DNA from: Strongylocentrotus purpuratus
Taxonomy: Eukaryota > Echinodermata > Echinoidea > Camarodonta > Strongylocentrotidae
NCBI RefSeq assembly: GCF_000002235.5
Contig: NW_022145597.1
Coordinates: 26,366,423-26,430,422 of the forward strand
DNA length: 64,000 nucleotides
Direction of reading: 5' to 3'
Shown: positions 38,201-45,729 of the stretch, piece by piece
How positions within the stretch are numbered: the stretch's first letter is position 1
How the letters are laid out: each line of letters begins with the position of its first letter
Notes under the pieces: generated by a model
The model's input: the letters and a program-made list of their open reading frames with translations, nothing else
Told to the model about the DNA's origin: nothing
The model's database searches: none
Made by a program: the position numbers and the translations under genes

Positions 38201-40297
38201 GGGTTAACATAAACTGTATGCATACAAATCAGGGGGGTGTTTCACAAAGCTTTTTTCAATGACAAAAGACAAAAATCAGTGACACATCTGCTGGTAACCA
38301 ATCAGAAGCAAGGATTACAGTAGCTTATAACAAAAAACTGTCATTTGTCACTCATGACATGTTTTGTGAAACATCCCCCAGAGGTTATATTTGGCTTTGA
38401 CTTTCATCTCTCTCTCTTTGTCTGACAGGGGCGACCTTCCACCATCATTACCTCTGGTAGGTCCCTCTCCTCCTCTGGGTTTAGCCCCAAGACTCCCTCC
38501 TCCCTGTACTCCCCCACCGGTACCGGTCTGCAGCGTACCTTCTCCTCATCGGGCTCAGGGTCCACACCATCTAGCCAAACCAAGATTGTCCTGGTCTCTG
38601 CCACCGGGTCAGGAAGGAGCTCAGCACAAACTGTAAGTGTGAAGATTTCTAACTTTAAAGAAAAAGTTGAGTTCTGGGAAGAGGTGAACAATAATTTGTG
38701 AGCGTTATCATTGTATAATGCAAGTGTGGAAGATTATCAGATAAAATATATTCCCTAAAAAGCATGGCTCTTCAAATGCCTTAATATTCTAAATATGCAT
38801 ATTATACATGCCAACCGTTCCGATTTTAACGGAACTGTTCCGTTTTTGAAGTTTTTATAGCCCTAAAAACGGAACGTTCCGATTTTGGGGAATTTGGCTT
38901 TCCATACATAGCATTGATCCGATCGAGTGCTGAACTGGTTGCATTGCGCAAGGTGCGTGCAGCGTGCACTGATATGTACGTACAGTGGCAGCGTGTTGCT
39001 GCGCGCCACGTGCACTCTGATATGTGTTTCCGTACGTAACATTTCCGTACGTAAATACTTACGCTGGCAAATCTCGTAAGTATAATTTCTATACGTTTGC
39101 ATGCGCATATCAGCATGCATGCATTCGCTATCGCGGCTAGCGCACCGTATATGCATAGGGTCCCCATGCAAAGTACGTGTTTCGAGGTACCGTATACTTT
39201 GTGATTTGTGATTTGTCTCGGAAGAAAATCTGTCAAAATGAGCGGAACAGCAGCTAGACGAATTCAGAAGTACAAACACGAATACAAGGAACGATTTCCC
39301 TTTATTAGAGCAAGCACAAAAGGGGAGAAATATGCATACTGCATTTATTGTCGGCAAGATGTCTTGTTCTGCTGACATTGATTTTGACAACCTCATTTAC
39401 ATGTAGCTCAATGAGTTACAATAATTTTGGATTGTTGACTGTTGTCTGCAAAGTTGAATACCATTATTGCCAGTCTCATTTTATGCATAGATCTATGTCA
39501 TGTATAATTATTTAAAAAGTAACTAGACTTAAATGCATCACTCTGCATGAGTGGCTAATTAAATCTATGTCTATTATCTGCTCTGCCTCTGCCAAGGATA
39601 AATTAAAATGTGGAATTCACTTCAATCACTTTTTTGTTTGGTATGACACAAAAATTACCCATAAACTTGGGTTGAATTTTAGGGGAAATGGTCCCTAAAA
39701 TAGGCTCAGATTGCACCAGAGAGCATCTGGAAACCCAGAGCTTCCAGGGCCCTAAAGCGGGCCCTGAACCCCGGCTAAAAGGACTTTATGCAGGATTTCA
39801 CCTTTCTAGGCTGGAAATTTCTTAAAAGAATGCTTAAGTTATGAGAAATCCAAATTTTCTAACTAAAATAGTTGCAATGATGTGCATTTCTAAATCTACA
39901 GCTATTTTTGCATTCTGCATGTATTAGTGAAATAATGTTCTGAAAAATTAACAAAGTTTTAAACATTTTTGTTGACATCCTACAGAGTCCAGTTCCGAGT
40001 GGTTCCTCCACACCTACACCCAGTGTCTTCAAGCTAAACCCCAAGAGTTTCTCCAAGTCTCTCAGCTCTTCTCTCGCGCCTTCTCTGGCATCGTCTCTCG
40101 CATCTTCACTCTCCTCCAGCCAGACTATTGTCATGTCACCCACAGGGACGGTCAAGGCCGAGCGGAAGTCGCCTCCTGCAACGGCCAGTGCTGGAGGAAC
40201 CAGCAGCACCAATATGCTGATGTCTTTGGCCCAGGCGGCCACGATGCAGACACCCATTAGATCGTCCAGTGGCGAAGACCACACCCAAGGATCGTAG
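25760..40297 (+). CDS. TAF6: TAF6, TFIID subunit 6 (13 coding exons)
   Basis: Coding exons: 25760-25909, 28338-28424, 29231-29384, 30248-30304, 31217-31404, 31990-32055, 32843-33022, 33664-33788, 34304-34436, 36392-36517, 37158-37349, 38429-38632 and 39986-40297. All introns are GT-AG, phases agree throughout, and the sum is 1974 nt, 657 aa; human TAF6 is of similar size. Residues about 10-75 form the TAF6 histone fold, which pairs with TAF9 in TFIID and SAGA-type complexes. Then come the conserved [11 protein letters not shown] and AHWLSIEG blocks, a Lys-rich linker (about 150-205), the HEAT-repeat domain (about 205-480, with [20 protein letters not shown] and [19 protein letters not shown]) and a Ser/Thr/Pro-rich tail. 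It acts in RNA polymerase II preinitiation. The FASGGGREL block favours TAF6 over the paralogue TAF6L. Confidence 0.96.
26042..27148. mobile_element. 1.1-kb insertion with 8-bp target duplication
   Basis: TGCAATCA is directly repeated at 26034-26041 and 27149-27156. The element starts CAG and ends CTG. Words of the type 'agcccccgaaa' occur near both ends in the same orientation, plus one inverted 'tttcgggggc'. The TIR is only a few bases, so the assignment to hAT rests on the duplication length and CAG/CTG ends. No coding capacity. Confidence 0.65.
27202..27525. repeat. 16-bp minisatellite ttagacaaactgagaa, ~20 copies
   Basis: Contiguous units with few variants (taactgag, aaatgagc). No spacers, so it is not CRISPR-like. 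It lies in TAF6 intron 1. Confidence 0.95.
28338..28424 (+). CDS. TAF6: TAF6 exon 2
   Basis: Codons 51-79, phase 0 at both ends. Completes the histone fold: [20 protein letters not shown], then the last helix. Acceptor attccag, donor GAG|gtaagg. Confidence 0.95.
29231..29384 (+). CDS. TAF6: TAF6 exon 3
   Basis: Codons 80-130 plus one base. Encodes the strongly conserved segment after the histone fold ([25 protein letters not shown]). Acceptor ttcaacag; donor AAAG|gtaaat. Confidence 0.95.
29552..29758 (+). mobile_element. tRNA-derived SINE in TAF6 intron 3
   Basis: The first ~72 bp resemble a tRNA, with an intact A box TAGCTCAGTCGG (29560-29571) and B box GGTTCGAAACC (29602-29612), and therefore an internal RNA polymerase III promoter. 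An unrelated body of about 130 bp follows, with 'aaggcattaatcctcattacc' and a tail ending in ATC repeats. The tRNA-unrelated body and tail show it is a SINE, not a tRNA gene. Same strand as TAF6. Confidence 0.85.
30248..30304 (+). CDS. TAF6: TAF6 exon 4
   Basis: 57-nt exon, phase 1 to phase 1, encoding [19 protein letters not shown] with the first Ala codon split across the intron. This is a TAF6 signature block. Confidence 0.95.
30770..31003 (+). mobile_element. Deu-type SINE 3' part, TAF6 intron 4
   Basis: 'aaatgggtacctggcaggaatt', 'gggataa', 'ggaagcgcatagagc' and 'tgatgtgcactatacaagaacc' precede an ATT-repeat tail (about 30982-31003). This order resembles the conserved Deu domain and tail of deuterostome SINEs (AmnSINE1/LF-SINE/sea urchin relatives). 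No intact tRNA- or 5S-type head is visible, so it is 5'-truncated or diverged. Confidence 0.65.
31217..31404 (+). CDS. TAF6: TAF6 exon 5
   Basis: 188 nt, phase 1 to 0. Encodes the low-complexity Lys/Ala/Thr linker and the entry to the HEAT domain ([10 protein letters not shown]). A GA microsatellite (31097-31143) lies about 75 bp upstream of the acceptor. Confidence 0.93.
31750..31985. repeat. CT-rich microsatellite reaching the exon 6 acceptor
   Basis: Imperfect TCTC repeats run to within a few bases of the CACAG acceptor at 31985-31989, so the intron 5 polypyrimidine tract is itself microsatellite sequence about 230 bp long. Confidence 0.9.
31990..32055 (+). CDS. TAF6: TAF6 exon 6
   Basis: 22 codons, phase 0: [20 protein letters not shown] plus RA. 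Start of the HEAT-repeat domain. Confidence 0.95.
32843..33022 (+). CDS. TAF6: TAF6 exon 7
   Basis: 60 codons, phase 0. Contains the most conserved part of the HEAT domain ([20 protein letters not shown]). Acceptor ccttgcag, donor TAT|gtaagt. Confidence 0.95.
33086..33271. mobile_element. 186-bp TTAA-type MITE, TAF6 intron 7
   Basis: AGGGGTGTAGCATG at the left and AGGGGGTGTAGCATG inverted at the right, each flanked by TTAA (33082-33085 and 33272-33275). It lies 63 bp after exon 7. Kolobok-like by target site and A-G-rich terminus. Confidence 0.85.
33664..33788 (+). CDS. TAF6: TAF6 exon 8
   Basis: 125 nt, phase 0 to 2. Encodes [20 protein letters not shown] and the [10 protein letters not shown] block of the HEAT domain. 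Confidence 0.95.
34304..34436 (+). CDS. TAF6: TAF6 exon 9
   Basis: 133 nt, phase 2 to 0. Encodes [17 protein letters not shown] and a conserved [11 protein letters not shown] helix. Donor GAG|gtaatg, followed six bases into the intron by a MITE. Confidence 0.95.
34443..34663. mobile_element. 221-bp TA-type MITE beside the exon 9 donor
   Basis: Ends TACTGTAAATG and, inverted, TACTGTAAACG; TA occurs at each terminus as in Tc1/mariner-type elements. The body is rich in 'ttttcgcg' and 'cgcgaaa' words. Its left end starts at intron position +7. Confidence 0.75.
34901..36100. mobile_element. 1.2-kb hAT-like element inside an ATC microsatellite, TAF6 intron 9
   Basis: Ends CAAGGCTCAAAT and, inverted, CAGCGCTCAAAAT. 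ATC repeats lie on both sides (about 34855-34900 and 36101-36358), so an 8-bp ATCATCAT duplication is present but uninformative. 'cacgggggc' words in both orientations cluster at both ends (34925-35000 and 35993-36070). It hosts another element at 35251-35594. Confidence 0.75.
35251..35594. mobile_element. CAGGGGCGGATC-type MITE nested in the previous element
   Basis: Ends CAGGGGTGGATCAAGC and, inverted, CAGGGGCGGATCTAGG. It contains a ~110-bp internal tandem duplication ('cgagccgcg.agcggcgaggcga ... ttttcctggcatctactaaca'), present once in the relative at 18409-18856. No clear target duplication. Confidence 0.75.
36101..36358. repeat. ATC microsatellite
   Basis: Imperfect ATC triplets up to about 33 bp before the exon 10 acceptor. 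The Met/Ile- or His-rich reading frames across it are repeat artefacts. Confidence 0.95.
36392..36517 (+). CDS. TAF6: TAF6 exon 10
   Basis: 42 codons, phase 0: [20 protein letters not shown] followed by the [11 protein letters not shown] helix of the HEAT domain. Confidence 0.95.
37158..37349 (+). CDS. TAF6: TAF6 exon 11
   Basis: 64 codons, phase 0. KHCAPYLKG and the [17 protein letters not shown] end of the HEAT domain, then the start of the Ser/Thr-rich tail. Acceptor gtgtag, donor CAG|gtaagt. Confidence 0.93.
37708..38217. repeat. ~115-bp direct repeats flanking a MITE, TAF6 intron 11
   Basis: 37708-37826 and 38098-38217 are about 88% similar by eye; the 'tactgacttctctaatcccc' and 'gggaacatccggtaccagta' blocks are identical. 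The MITE at 37831-38100 lies exactly between them. Confidence 0.85.
37831..38100. mobile_element. MITE of the GTTTCACAAAG family
   Basis: Both ends carry gtttcacaaagact and 'tcgactttaagttggactta' in inverted orientation, with two or three mismatches over about 38 bp. The terminal oligo-C/G of the family is seen at the right end. Non-coding. Confidence 0.85.
38230..38380. mobile_element. Second GTTTCACAAAG-type MITE
   Basis: Begins 'aggggggtgtttcacaaagc' and ends with its diverged reverse complement 'ttttgtgaaacatccccca'. Inner arms 'aatgacaaaagacaaaa' and 'tgtcatttgtcactcatgac' are also inverted. It ends about 50 bp before TAF6 exon 12. Confidence 0.75.
38429..38632 (+). CDS. TAF6: TAF6 exon 12
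   Basis: 68 codons, phase 0. Ser/Thr/Pro-rich tail with [12 protein letters not shown], which resembles the KFIVMSSSS-type motif of other TAF6 tails. Donor ACT|gtaagt. Confidence 0.9.
39238..39375 (+). pseudogene. hAT-transposase-like N-terminal zinc-finger fragment, TAF6 intron 12
   Basis: ATG at 39238 opens a 45-codon frame: [20 protein letters not shown], then [18 protein letters not shown] and a stop. The '[19 protein letters not shown]' pattern with Cys-x2-Cys is typical of the N-terminus of BED/TTF-type hAT transposases and their host derivatives; the His pair is missing because of the stop. The 400 bp upstream is CpG-richer. About 39680-39780 holds a 'ctcagattgcacc..gagcatct' block I associate with the same transposon group. 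Probably a decayed insertion. Confidence 0.5.
39986..40297 (+). CDS. TAF6: TAF6 exon 13 (terminal coding exon)
   Basis: 103 codons plus TAG at 40295-40297. Ser-rich, with [10 protein letters not shown] and a C-terminal segment from [10 protein letters not shown] to DHTQGS-stop. That last segment is repeated downstream four times. Confidence 0.9.
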   Translation, partial: SPVPSGSSTPTPSVFKLNPKSFSKSLSSSLAPSLASSLASSLSSSQTIVMSPTGTVKAERKSPPATASAGGTSSTNMLMSLAQAATMQTPIRSSSGEDHTQGS

Positions 40298-40345
40298 CAG
40301 AGTTGACACTGTACAGACATGTAAATGACCAACTGAACAAGAATG

Positions 40346-40497
40346 TGCTGGAGGAACCAGCAGCACCAATATGTTGATGTCTTTGGCTCAGGCAGCTACG
40401 ATGCAGACACCTATTAGATCGTCCAGTGGCGAAGACCACACTCATAGCAGAGTCGACACTGTACAGACATGTTAATGATGAACTGAGCTAGAATGTG
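40346..40497 (+). pseudogene. Copy 1 of the TAF6 C-terminal segment
   Basis: Reads [20 protein letters not shown] and [14 protein letters not shown]..., open until a TAA about 12 codons later than in the parent. Over the shared 34 codons the base differences from exon 13 that I can see (ctg/ttg, gcc/gct, gcg/gca, gcc/gct, ccc/cct) are all synonymous. Confidence 0.8.
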
Positions 40498-40624
40498 CCA
40501 TTCAGTTTTTGTATGCTGCTAGTAACAACCGATGCGTGAGGGAGTAGTAGTACTAATATGCCATCGTATTGGGCATGCTACCATGTCTTTGGTCCAGGCT
40601 GATACGATGCAGATGCCCATGACT

Positions 40625-40810
40625 GGGCGTTGTGGCGTACTGTACGCCTGTAATCCAGCTAACAATGGAAGTTATAAACTGATTCAGCCGGGGACGCAGG
40701 TTCGAAACTGAGTCACATCTTTCTGATGGTGACGTTTAAAGGTTGGTCCCCAGACGGAAACAATCAAATCTGATTGATACACGTCTGTAAAACCCAAATA
40801 CATACACACC
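40625..40810 (+). mobile_element. SINE with 7SL-like head, inserted in copy 2
   Basis: Starts GGGCGTTGTGGCGTACTGTA followed by CGCCTGTAATCCAGCTA, close to the conserved 5' end of 7SL (SRP) RNA. A B box GGTTCGAAAC follows at 40699-40708, then an unrelated body with 'ccagacggaaacaatcaaatc'. It interrupts the duplicated sequence between 'cagatgcccat' and 'acccattagat', so CCCAT is duplicated at the junction. A tRNA-derived SINE with chance 7SL similarity is the alternative. Confidence 0.6.
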
Positions 40811-41080
40811 CATTAGATTGTCCAGTGGCGAAGTCCACACTCTAGGCTCATAGTAGCTATGAAAGTTGTTAGTTATTTAGATCCTGAACTGACACAACTG
40901 AACAATTGTACTATTCAAATGTTCATGGTGGTAGCAACATCCTTTCACCACCTGCAACCACCAGTGCTGGAAGAACCAGTAGTACCAATATGCTATTGGC
41001 TCACGCTGCTGTGACCATGCAGACGTGTCTAAGCTAAGACCTCTCTCAAGGCTCCTACCAGCAACAAAACATTTAGATCC

Positions 41081-41396
41081 TGGGGGGTGTTTCACAAAGA
41101 TCCTAAGTTGAACTTATCTCTCAGTTAGACTTAACAATTATGGAAAGCCATTGGCATCTATGAAAATATTTTGTAAAAGTTATTTTAAAAGGCATAAAAT
41201 GTTGATTTATATCATTCATATTTTCTATTATCAAGGAGATTTCATGCTCTTGATGCGGAATTCATAAAAAGTTTTAAATACTTCAATTTTTGCTTTTGAA
41301 TATATACTATTTTAAGGCTACAAATGGCTCTCCATAACTTTTGAAGTCCAACTTAGAGCTAAGTTCGACTTAGAATCTTTGTGAAACACCCCCCTG
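41081..41396. mobile_element. 316-bp GTTTCACAAAG-family MITE
   Basis: Left 'ggggggtgtttcacaaaga' and right 'tctttgtgaaacacccccc' are inverted, followed inwards by 'cctaagttgaactta' and its diverged complement and by 'tatggaaagccatt' / 'aatggctctccata'. It sits between terminal-exon copies 3 and 4. Confidence 0.85.
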
Positions 41397-41448
41397 GACT
41401 AACAACATGGACTGTTCACTTCATTCTTTTCATAATGCTACTTACGAG

Positions 41449-41570
41449 TAATGACCAGTGCTGGAGGAAGAGGTAGCGTAGACATGCTCCTGTCTTTGGC
41501 TCAGGATGCTACGATTCAGACACCCATAAGATCATCAAATGGCAAAGACCACTTTAAAGGGTCATAGCAG
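41449..41570 (+). pseudogene. Copy 4 of the TAF6 C-terminal segment
   Basis: Reads SAGGRGSVDMLLSLAQDATI, then QTPIRSSNGKDHFKGS-stop. It keeps the parent's frame, length and terminal Gly-Ser-TAG. No in-frame exon start is obvious upstream, although 'cttttcataatgctacttacgag' could act as a weak acceptor. Confidence 0.75.
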
Positions 41571-42062
41571 ACTTGGTCTTGAATAATAATTTTGAAATTA
41601 CATAACCTGTATTACCAAATCATGTGTATAAAAATTGTGATAATTGATGCAGAAAAAACACCATTACTTTAAAATGGTGCTTTCTATTTTGAAAATATGG
41701 ATTATTGGACATATCAGTCATATAGAGGAAAGAATTTTGTCCCTTAATATCTACAGATATCATCATTCTCATGTACATGTAGGTATAATGTATATGAACA
41801 CTGACATGTATAGTTGTAGTTGATCAAATGGATTGTCTAAATCTCTACAGTATCTGTCGGGAATACGAGACTGGGGAGGGGGTTCATGACAGATATTGCT
41901 ACTTGTATGCATGTAAGGAGCTTGAATGCATTGTTAATATTTTGTAAATTTTGTAGAATAAATATTGCAAACGTCAGAAAAGACTGCAACATGTTACACT
42001 TATTTGTAACTCCACCGTTTGTGCTTAATGCATTGTACAGTTACATATGTGGGTGTATGAGA

Positions 42063-42395
42063 GGGGGAGAGAAAAGGAGAGAGAAAGAAAGAAAGGGAGT
42101 GTGTTAGAGAGAGAGCAAAGGGGAAAGAGGGTTAGAGAAAGAGAGAGAGAGAGAGACTAGAGGTGAGACGCACACTAATAGATGAGAAAGAGAGAAAGAA
42201 GAAAAAAAAGAGAGGGAAAGATTGTCAGAGAGAGAGAGAGAGAGAGAGAGAGACTAAAGGGGAGAGAAGGGGGCCAAGTAGTAGATTGGAGTGAGAGGGA
42301 AGGGAGTATCAGAGAGAGAGAGAGAGTGAGACAGGGACTAATAGATGGGAGTGAGAAGGAAAGGAAGGGGCAGATAGACAGAGAGGTACGCCCCT
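42063..42395. repeat. GA-rich microsatellite block
   Basis: Interrupted GA and GAAA repeats. Reading frames of 83-88 codons through it are Glu/Arg- or Ser/Leu-rich artefacts. Confidence 0.9.
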
Positions 42396-42641
42396 CTCCT
42401 TTTCGGACAAATCTTGATCCATCCATTTATGATTGTTCCAAGTATTAGAAAAACTTCAAACCGAAACTTGACGAAACGTCGATGCAATCAACATTCCTTT
42501 CAACACCAAAGAATACTCAATGCGCGAGTAAATAAGTTACAAATTCAGCGCTCATAGAATCGGGAAAAATAGCCGATCCATAGATTAAAAAATTAGACCC
42601 CCCCCCCTTGAAACAACGATACAAAACAGTTCATTAGTGCT

Positions 42642-43835
42642 GTGTGTTGTTCTACACCGATACTACGGACTTTCGCGGATTTCAAACAATCCGGTTGCCC
42701 TCACCCCATCCCCCTCCATTTCCCCCACTTATTTATTGTTATTATTTTGTTAAAAGTGTACCGAATACAGACTACCGATCAATCCCTGTCAATCCCTGTC
42801 AGTTTTCAGAATTTACATTCATCATACAATCTGTCGGTTAAAGAAATTGAAAAGGTTTTTGTCCGACCAAGAATTAGTACTTTAGATAATAAACTAAGAG
42901 AATTTCAATTCAAATTGCTTTATAAAATTGTTTATGTCAATCGTTATTTATACAGGTTTTAATTCATATTAAGTGATAAATGCTCATTTTGTGGAAAAGA
43001 AGAGGAAACATATAGGCACATATTTTTTGAATGCGAAATGGTGAGAAAATTATGGGATCAATGTAGTGATAGTTTGGATATTCCAATCCTTAAAGATATG
43101 AGCTGGAAGGAAGTTCACATTGGATTAGACGAAATAACCGAAGATAGGCAAATGATTAATCGCGTGGTTTTATTAATTAAATATTTGATATTTATTAGTA
43201 GGGAAAAAAAGAAGCCTCCAAGTATTGAAGAAATAAGAGAGAAAATATTCAAAAGTAAACAGGAAGAAAGAAAGAGTGCTACTGAACGAAATACGTTGAC
43301 GCTCCACTATAAAAAATGGGAACATCTCAAGGTAAACATGGACAATATGCAAGAAAATACAAGGGATGAGGAAAGGAGGGGCCTGCCCGGTTCACAGCTG
43401 TGTGTGATTGGCCGGTCTCGACTGCCATAGACTGCCCACGTCTTCTTGTTTCGTTTTTTTTGTTTTGTTTTTTTTTTTTTTTTTTTTTATTGTTTGTTTT
43501 GTTTTCTGTTTTTGTTTTGTGTTTGTTGTTGTTGGTTTTGTTTTTAACTGGGGTAGGGGATATAACAAACTTTATTCATTCGATATAACTAAGTTGATTG
43601 TAGTCTGTACTTTGTTCCAATATGTTATAAATTATAATATGTAATAGAGATACTAGTACTACAGAACAAAATATAGAGGGGGGGGGGTTATAACAATATC
43701 AATTCATTCAATATAATTGAGATTACTGTATTTTGTACTCTGTAATTGGTTCCAATATGTTATATATTACAATTTGTATGAATTAATATTATTTATTGAG
43801 TGAATACAATAAAGAATATTACAACAACAAAAAAA
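42642..43835 (+). pseudogene. L1/Tx1-like LINE, 5'-truncated, with ORF2 C-terminus
   Basis: From about 42820 one frame reads an FQFKLLYKIVYVNRYLY segment, a single TAA at 42960-42962, then CSFCGKEEETYRHIFFECEM, VRKLW and a basic end to 43430. Cys-x2-Cys...His-x4-Cys before a Trp is the zinc-binding C-terminal motif of LINE reverse transcriptases. Both parts are in the same frame, so one nonsense change separates them. Downstream are a T-rich stretch (43450-43550) and AATAAA plus a short A-rich tail at about 43807-43835. Reverse transcriptase and endonuclease domains are absent. Confidence 0.75.
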
Positions 43836-44235
43836 TTCCGCCGGATAAAACCTCATGAGGAAAATATAGCGTAATGGTTGCTCCTTCTTATAATATCCCA
43901 CATGGCGAATTATCATCATAGTCCTTCCTTTCATACATCAATCGACCTGTTTACTAATTTCATATACACTTCTTGAACAATACTTTCAATTTCAACCGTT
44001 TATATTACAGAACGTATGCCTTTATCAATTCAATAAAACCAGACCTCCTCTCGATCAGCCTACGAATTGTCCAAAAATCTATAGGCAATGAATTATTGAT
44101 CAGTTTCTTGCTGTTACCATGGATATCACTGCATGCCTCATCTAAATGTCACTTAGAGGAGAGAAAAAATCTTCAATTTTCTCTCATTCTCGTGTTATAT
44201 CTTAGCTTCACATCTGAATTATTATACAAATACAC
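43836..44235. other. Intergenic, no gene recognised
   Basis: Unique-looking AT-rich sequence between the LINE tail and the CT block. The plus frame that starts at 43973 runs into the microsatellite and shows no domain. Confidence 0.45.
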
Positions 44236-44411
44236 CCCTTTCTCTCACTTTCTTTTTCTCTCTCTCTATCTCTCTCTCTCTCTCTCCGACTGCCTTTCTT
44301 TTCTCTGCTTTATTTCATCTATGATTTTACCTAACCTTGGTGTCTGACTCTCGATCATTTTTTCGCTCTGTGTTTTTATCTTTCCTCTGTCTCCCCTCCC
44401 CTCCCCTCTCT

Positions 44412-44449
<38 letters not shown>

Positions 44450-44754
44450 CTCGCGTCCCCTTGTTTCCTCTTTAATCTTCTCTTTATATTTTGCTAGGAG
44501 TCTACCGTGCTGTATTTCATCTTTTTTTTCCAGTCTTTCTCCATCTCCATCCCACTTTTTCTCATCTCTTCGCCCTAAACCTTTCCCTTTATCCCACCCC
44601 ACACCTTTCCCCCGCCTCCCTCACTATCTCTCTCTCTCCCTCTCTTTCTATATTTCACTGTCCCTCCATCTCTTCCTCTCTCTTTTCCTCCCTCCCCTCT
44701 CTATGTTCCGCCCTTTCTTTCTCTCACTCTCTCTCTCTCTCTCTTCCACCCACC

Positions 44755-44812
<58 letters not shown>

Positions 44813-44900
44813 CTTCCCCTCTCTCCCTCTCCCCTCTTCCCTCTCCCCCTCTCTACCTCCCTCCCTCCCTCCCTCCCCTCCCCCCTCTCTCTCTTTCCAT
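44236..44900. repeat. CT/TCCC-rich microsatellite block
   Basis: About 660 bp of pure and interrupted CT repeats with short unique spacers (for example 44485-44600). The long Ser/Leu/Pro-rich plus frames through it (to 261 codons) reflect composition only. Confidence 0.95.
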
Positions 44901-45729
44901 TCACCCCGGCCTTGTATATATGCTTTCCATATTCACAGTTTCTACGTTCGTGGTAAATTATTACAATTACAAAGGACAAAACACAAAATCAGTCTTTATG
45001 GTAAGGATAAATATTATATCCAATATCTCAAAACATACATAATTATCAAGACATTAGTGAACGATGAATTGAACAATCATGATTGTAGAACTGAATGTTG
45101 CATAATCAAAATCGTTCCATGAGATGTAATACATAAACTCTTCGTCTTACATCCATTTAACTATTTCATGGACATATACATGTACATCAAGGAAAGAAAA
45201 TAATCTAAATATGTACAAACTGCAGCTTTTGCTTTAAAAAGCATATTACTGGGTGTTCATATTTGCTTCTCGGCTTATTACATCCCATAATGATTAGGAC
45301 GGATTTTTCGTCACGCCGTACGAATATTTCCTGGTAGTTCTTTGGTATACAGTCATATAAAATTGAGAAGATGGAAAAATAATACTGATTCAGTAATGGG
45401 CCTACGGCATTCAACTTCATCATTATGCGAAAAACATAATAATCAATCAGTATCGCGCAATTTTCAACGTCATGATAAGTCAAAGCTTTCAAAGTCAGCA
45501 AATGGAAGACTATGAACTCATTCGGAATAATTATTATGAAAGTCGTGAACATAGGAAGAGATGTTTTAGGTTGAGTGAACAACTCAAATACCAGCCTTGT
45601 ATTATAAAAACAAAAGTCATGAAAGATATTGATTATTTAATACCCGTTTTAATGACATCGCCGCATATCTGAAATCTTTATGGCTCTGCTTAACTATCTT
45701 TGCAAAGTCCATCATGTTTGATGCCCACT
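44901..45729. other. Intergenic, no gene recognised
   Basis: AT-rich. A 125-codon minus frame at 45205-45582 has no recognisable motif. It lies downstream of the next gene candidate and could include its 3' UTR. Confidence 0.4.

Larger units (their letters stand above)
40298..41980 (+). other. TAF6: Probable TAF6 3' UTR with amplified terminal-exon copies
   Basis: Copies of the last ~38 codons of exon 13 lie at about 40346-40497, 40520-40860 (split by a SINE), 40922-41037 and 41449-41570. A MITE lies at 41081-41396. The first clear AATAAA is at 41957-41962, so a transcript ending near 41980 would contain all copies. The 3' end is inferred from that signal only. Confidence 0.55.

Noticed and set aside
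38863..39396. 177-codon minus-strand frame in TAF6 intron 12
   Set aside because: Antisense to the better-supported hAT-like exon and without domain or splice signals.
44337..45122. Plus-strand frame of 261 codons
   Set aside because: It is CT microsatellite translated as Ser-Leu-Ser-Leu; the non-repeat ends have no domain.
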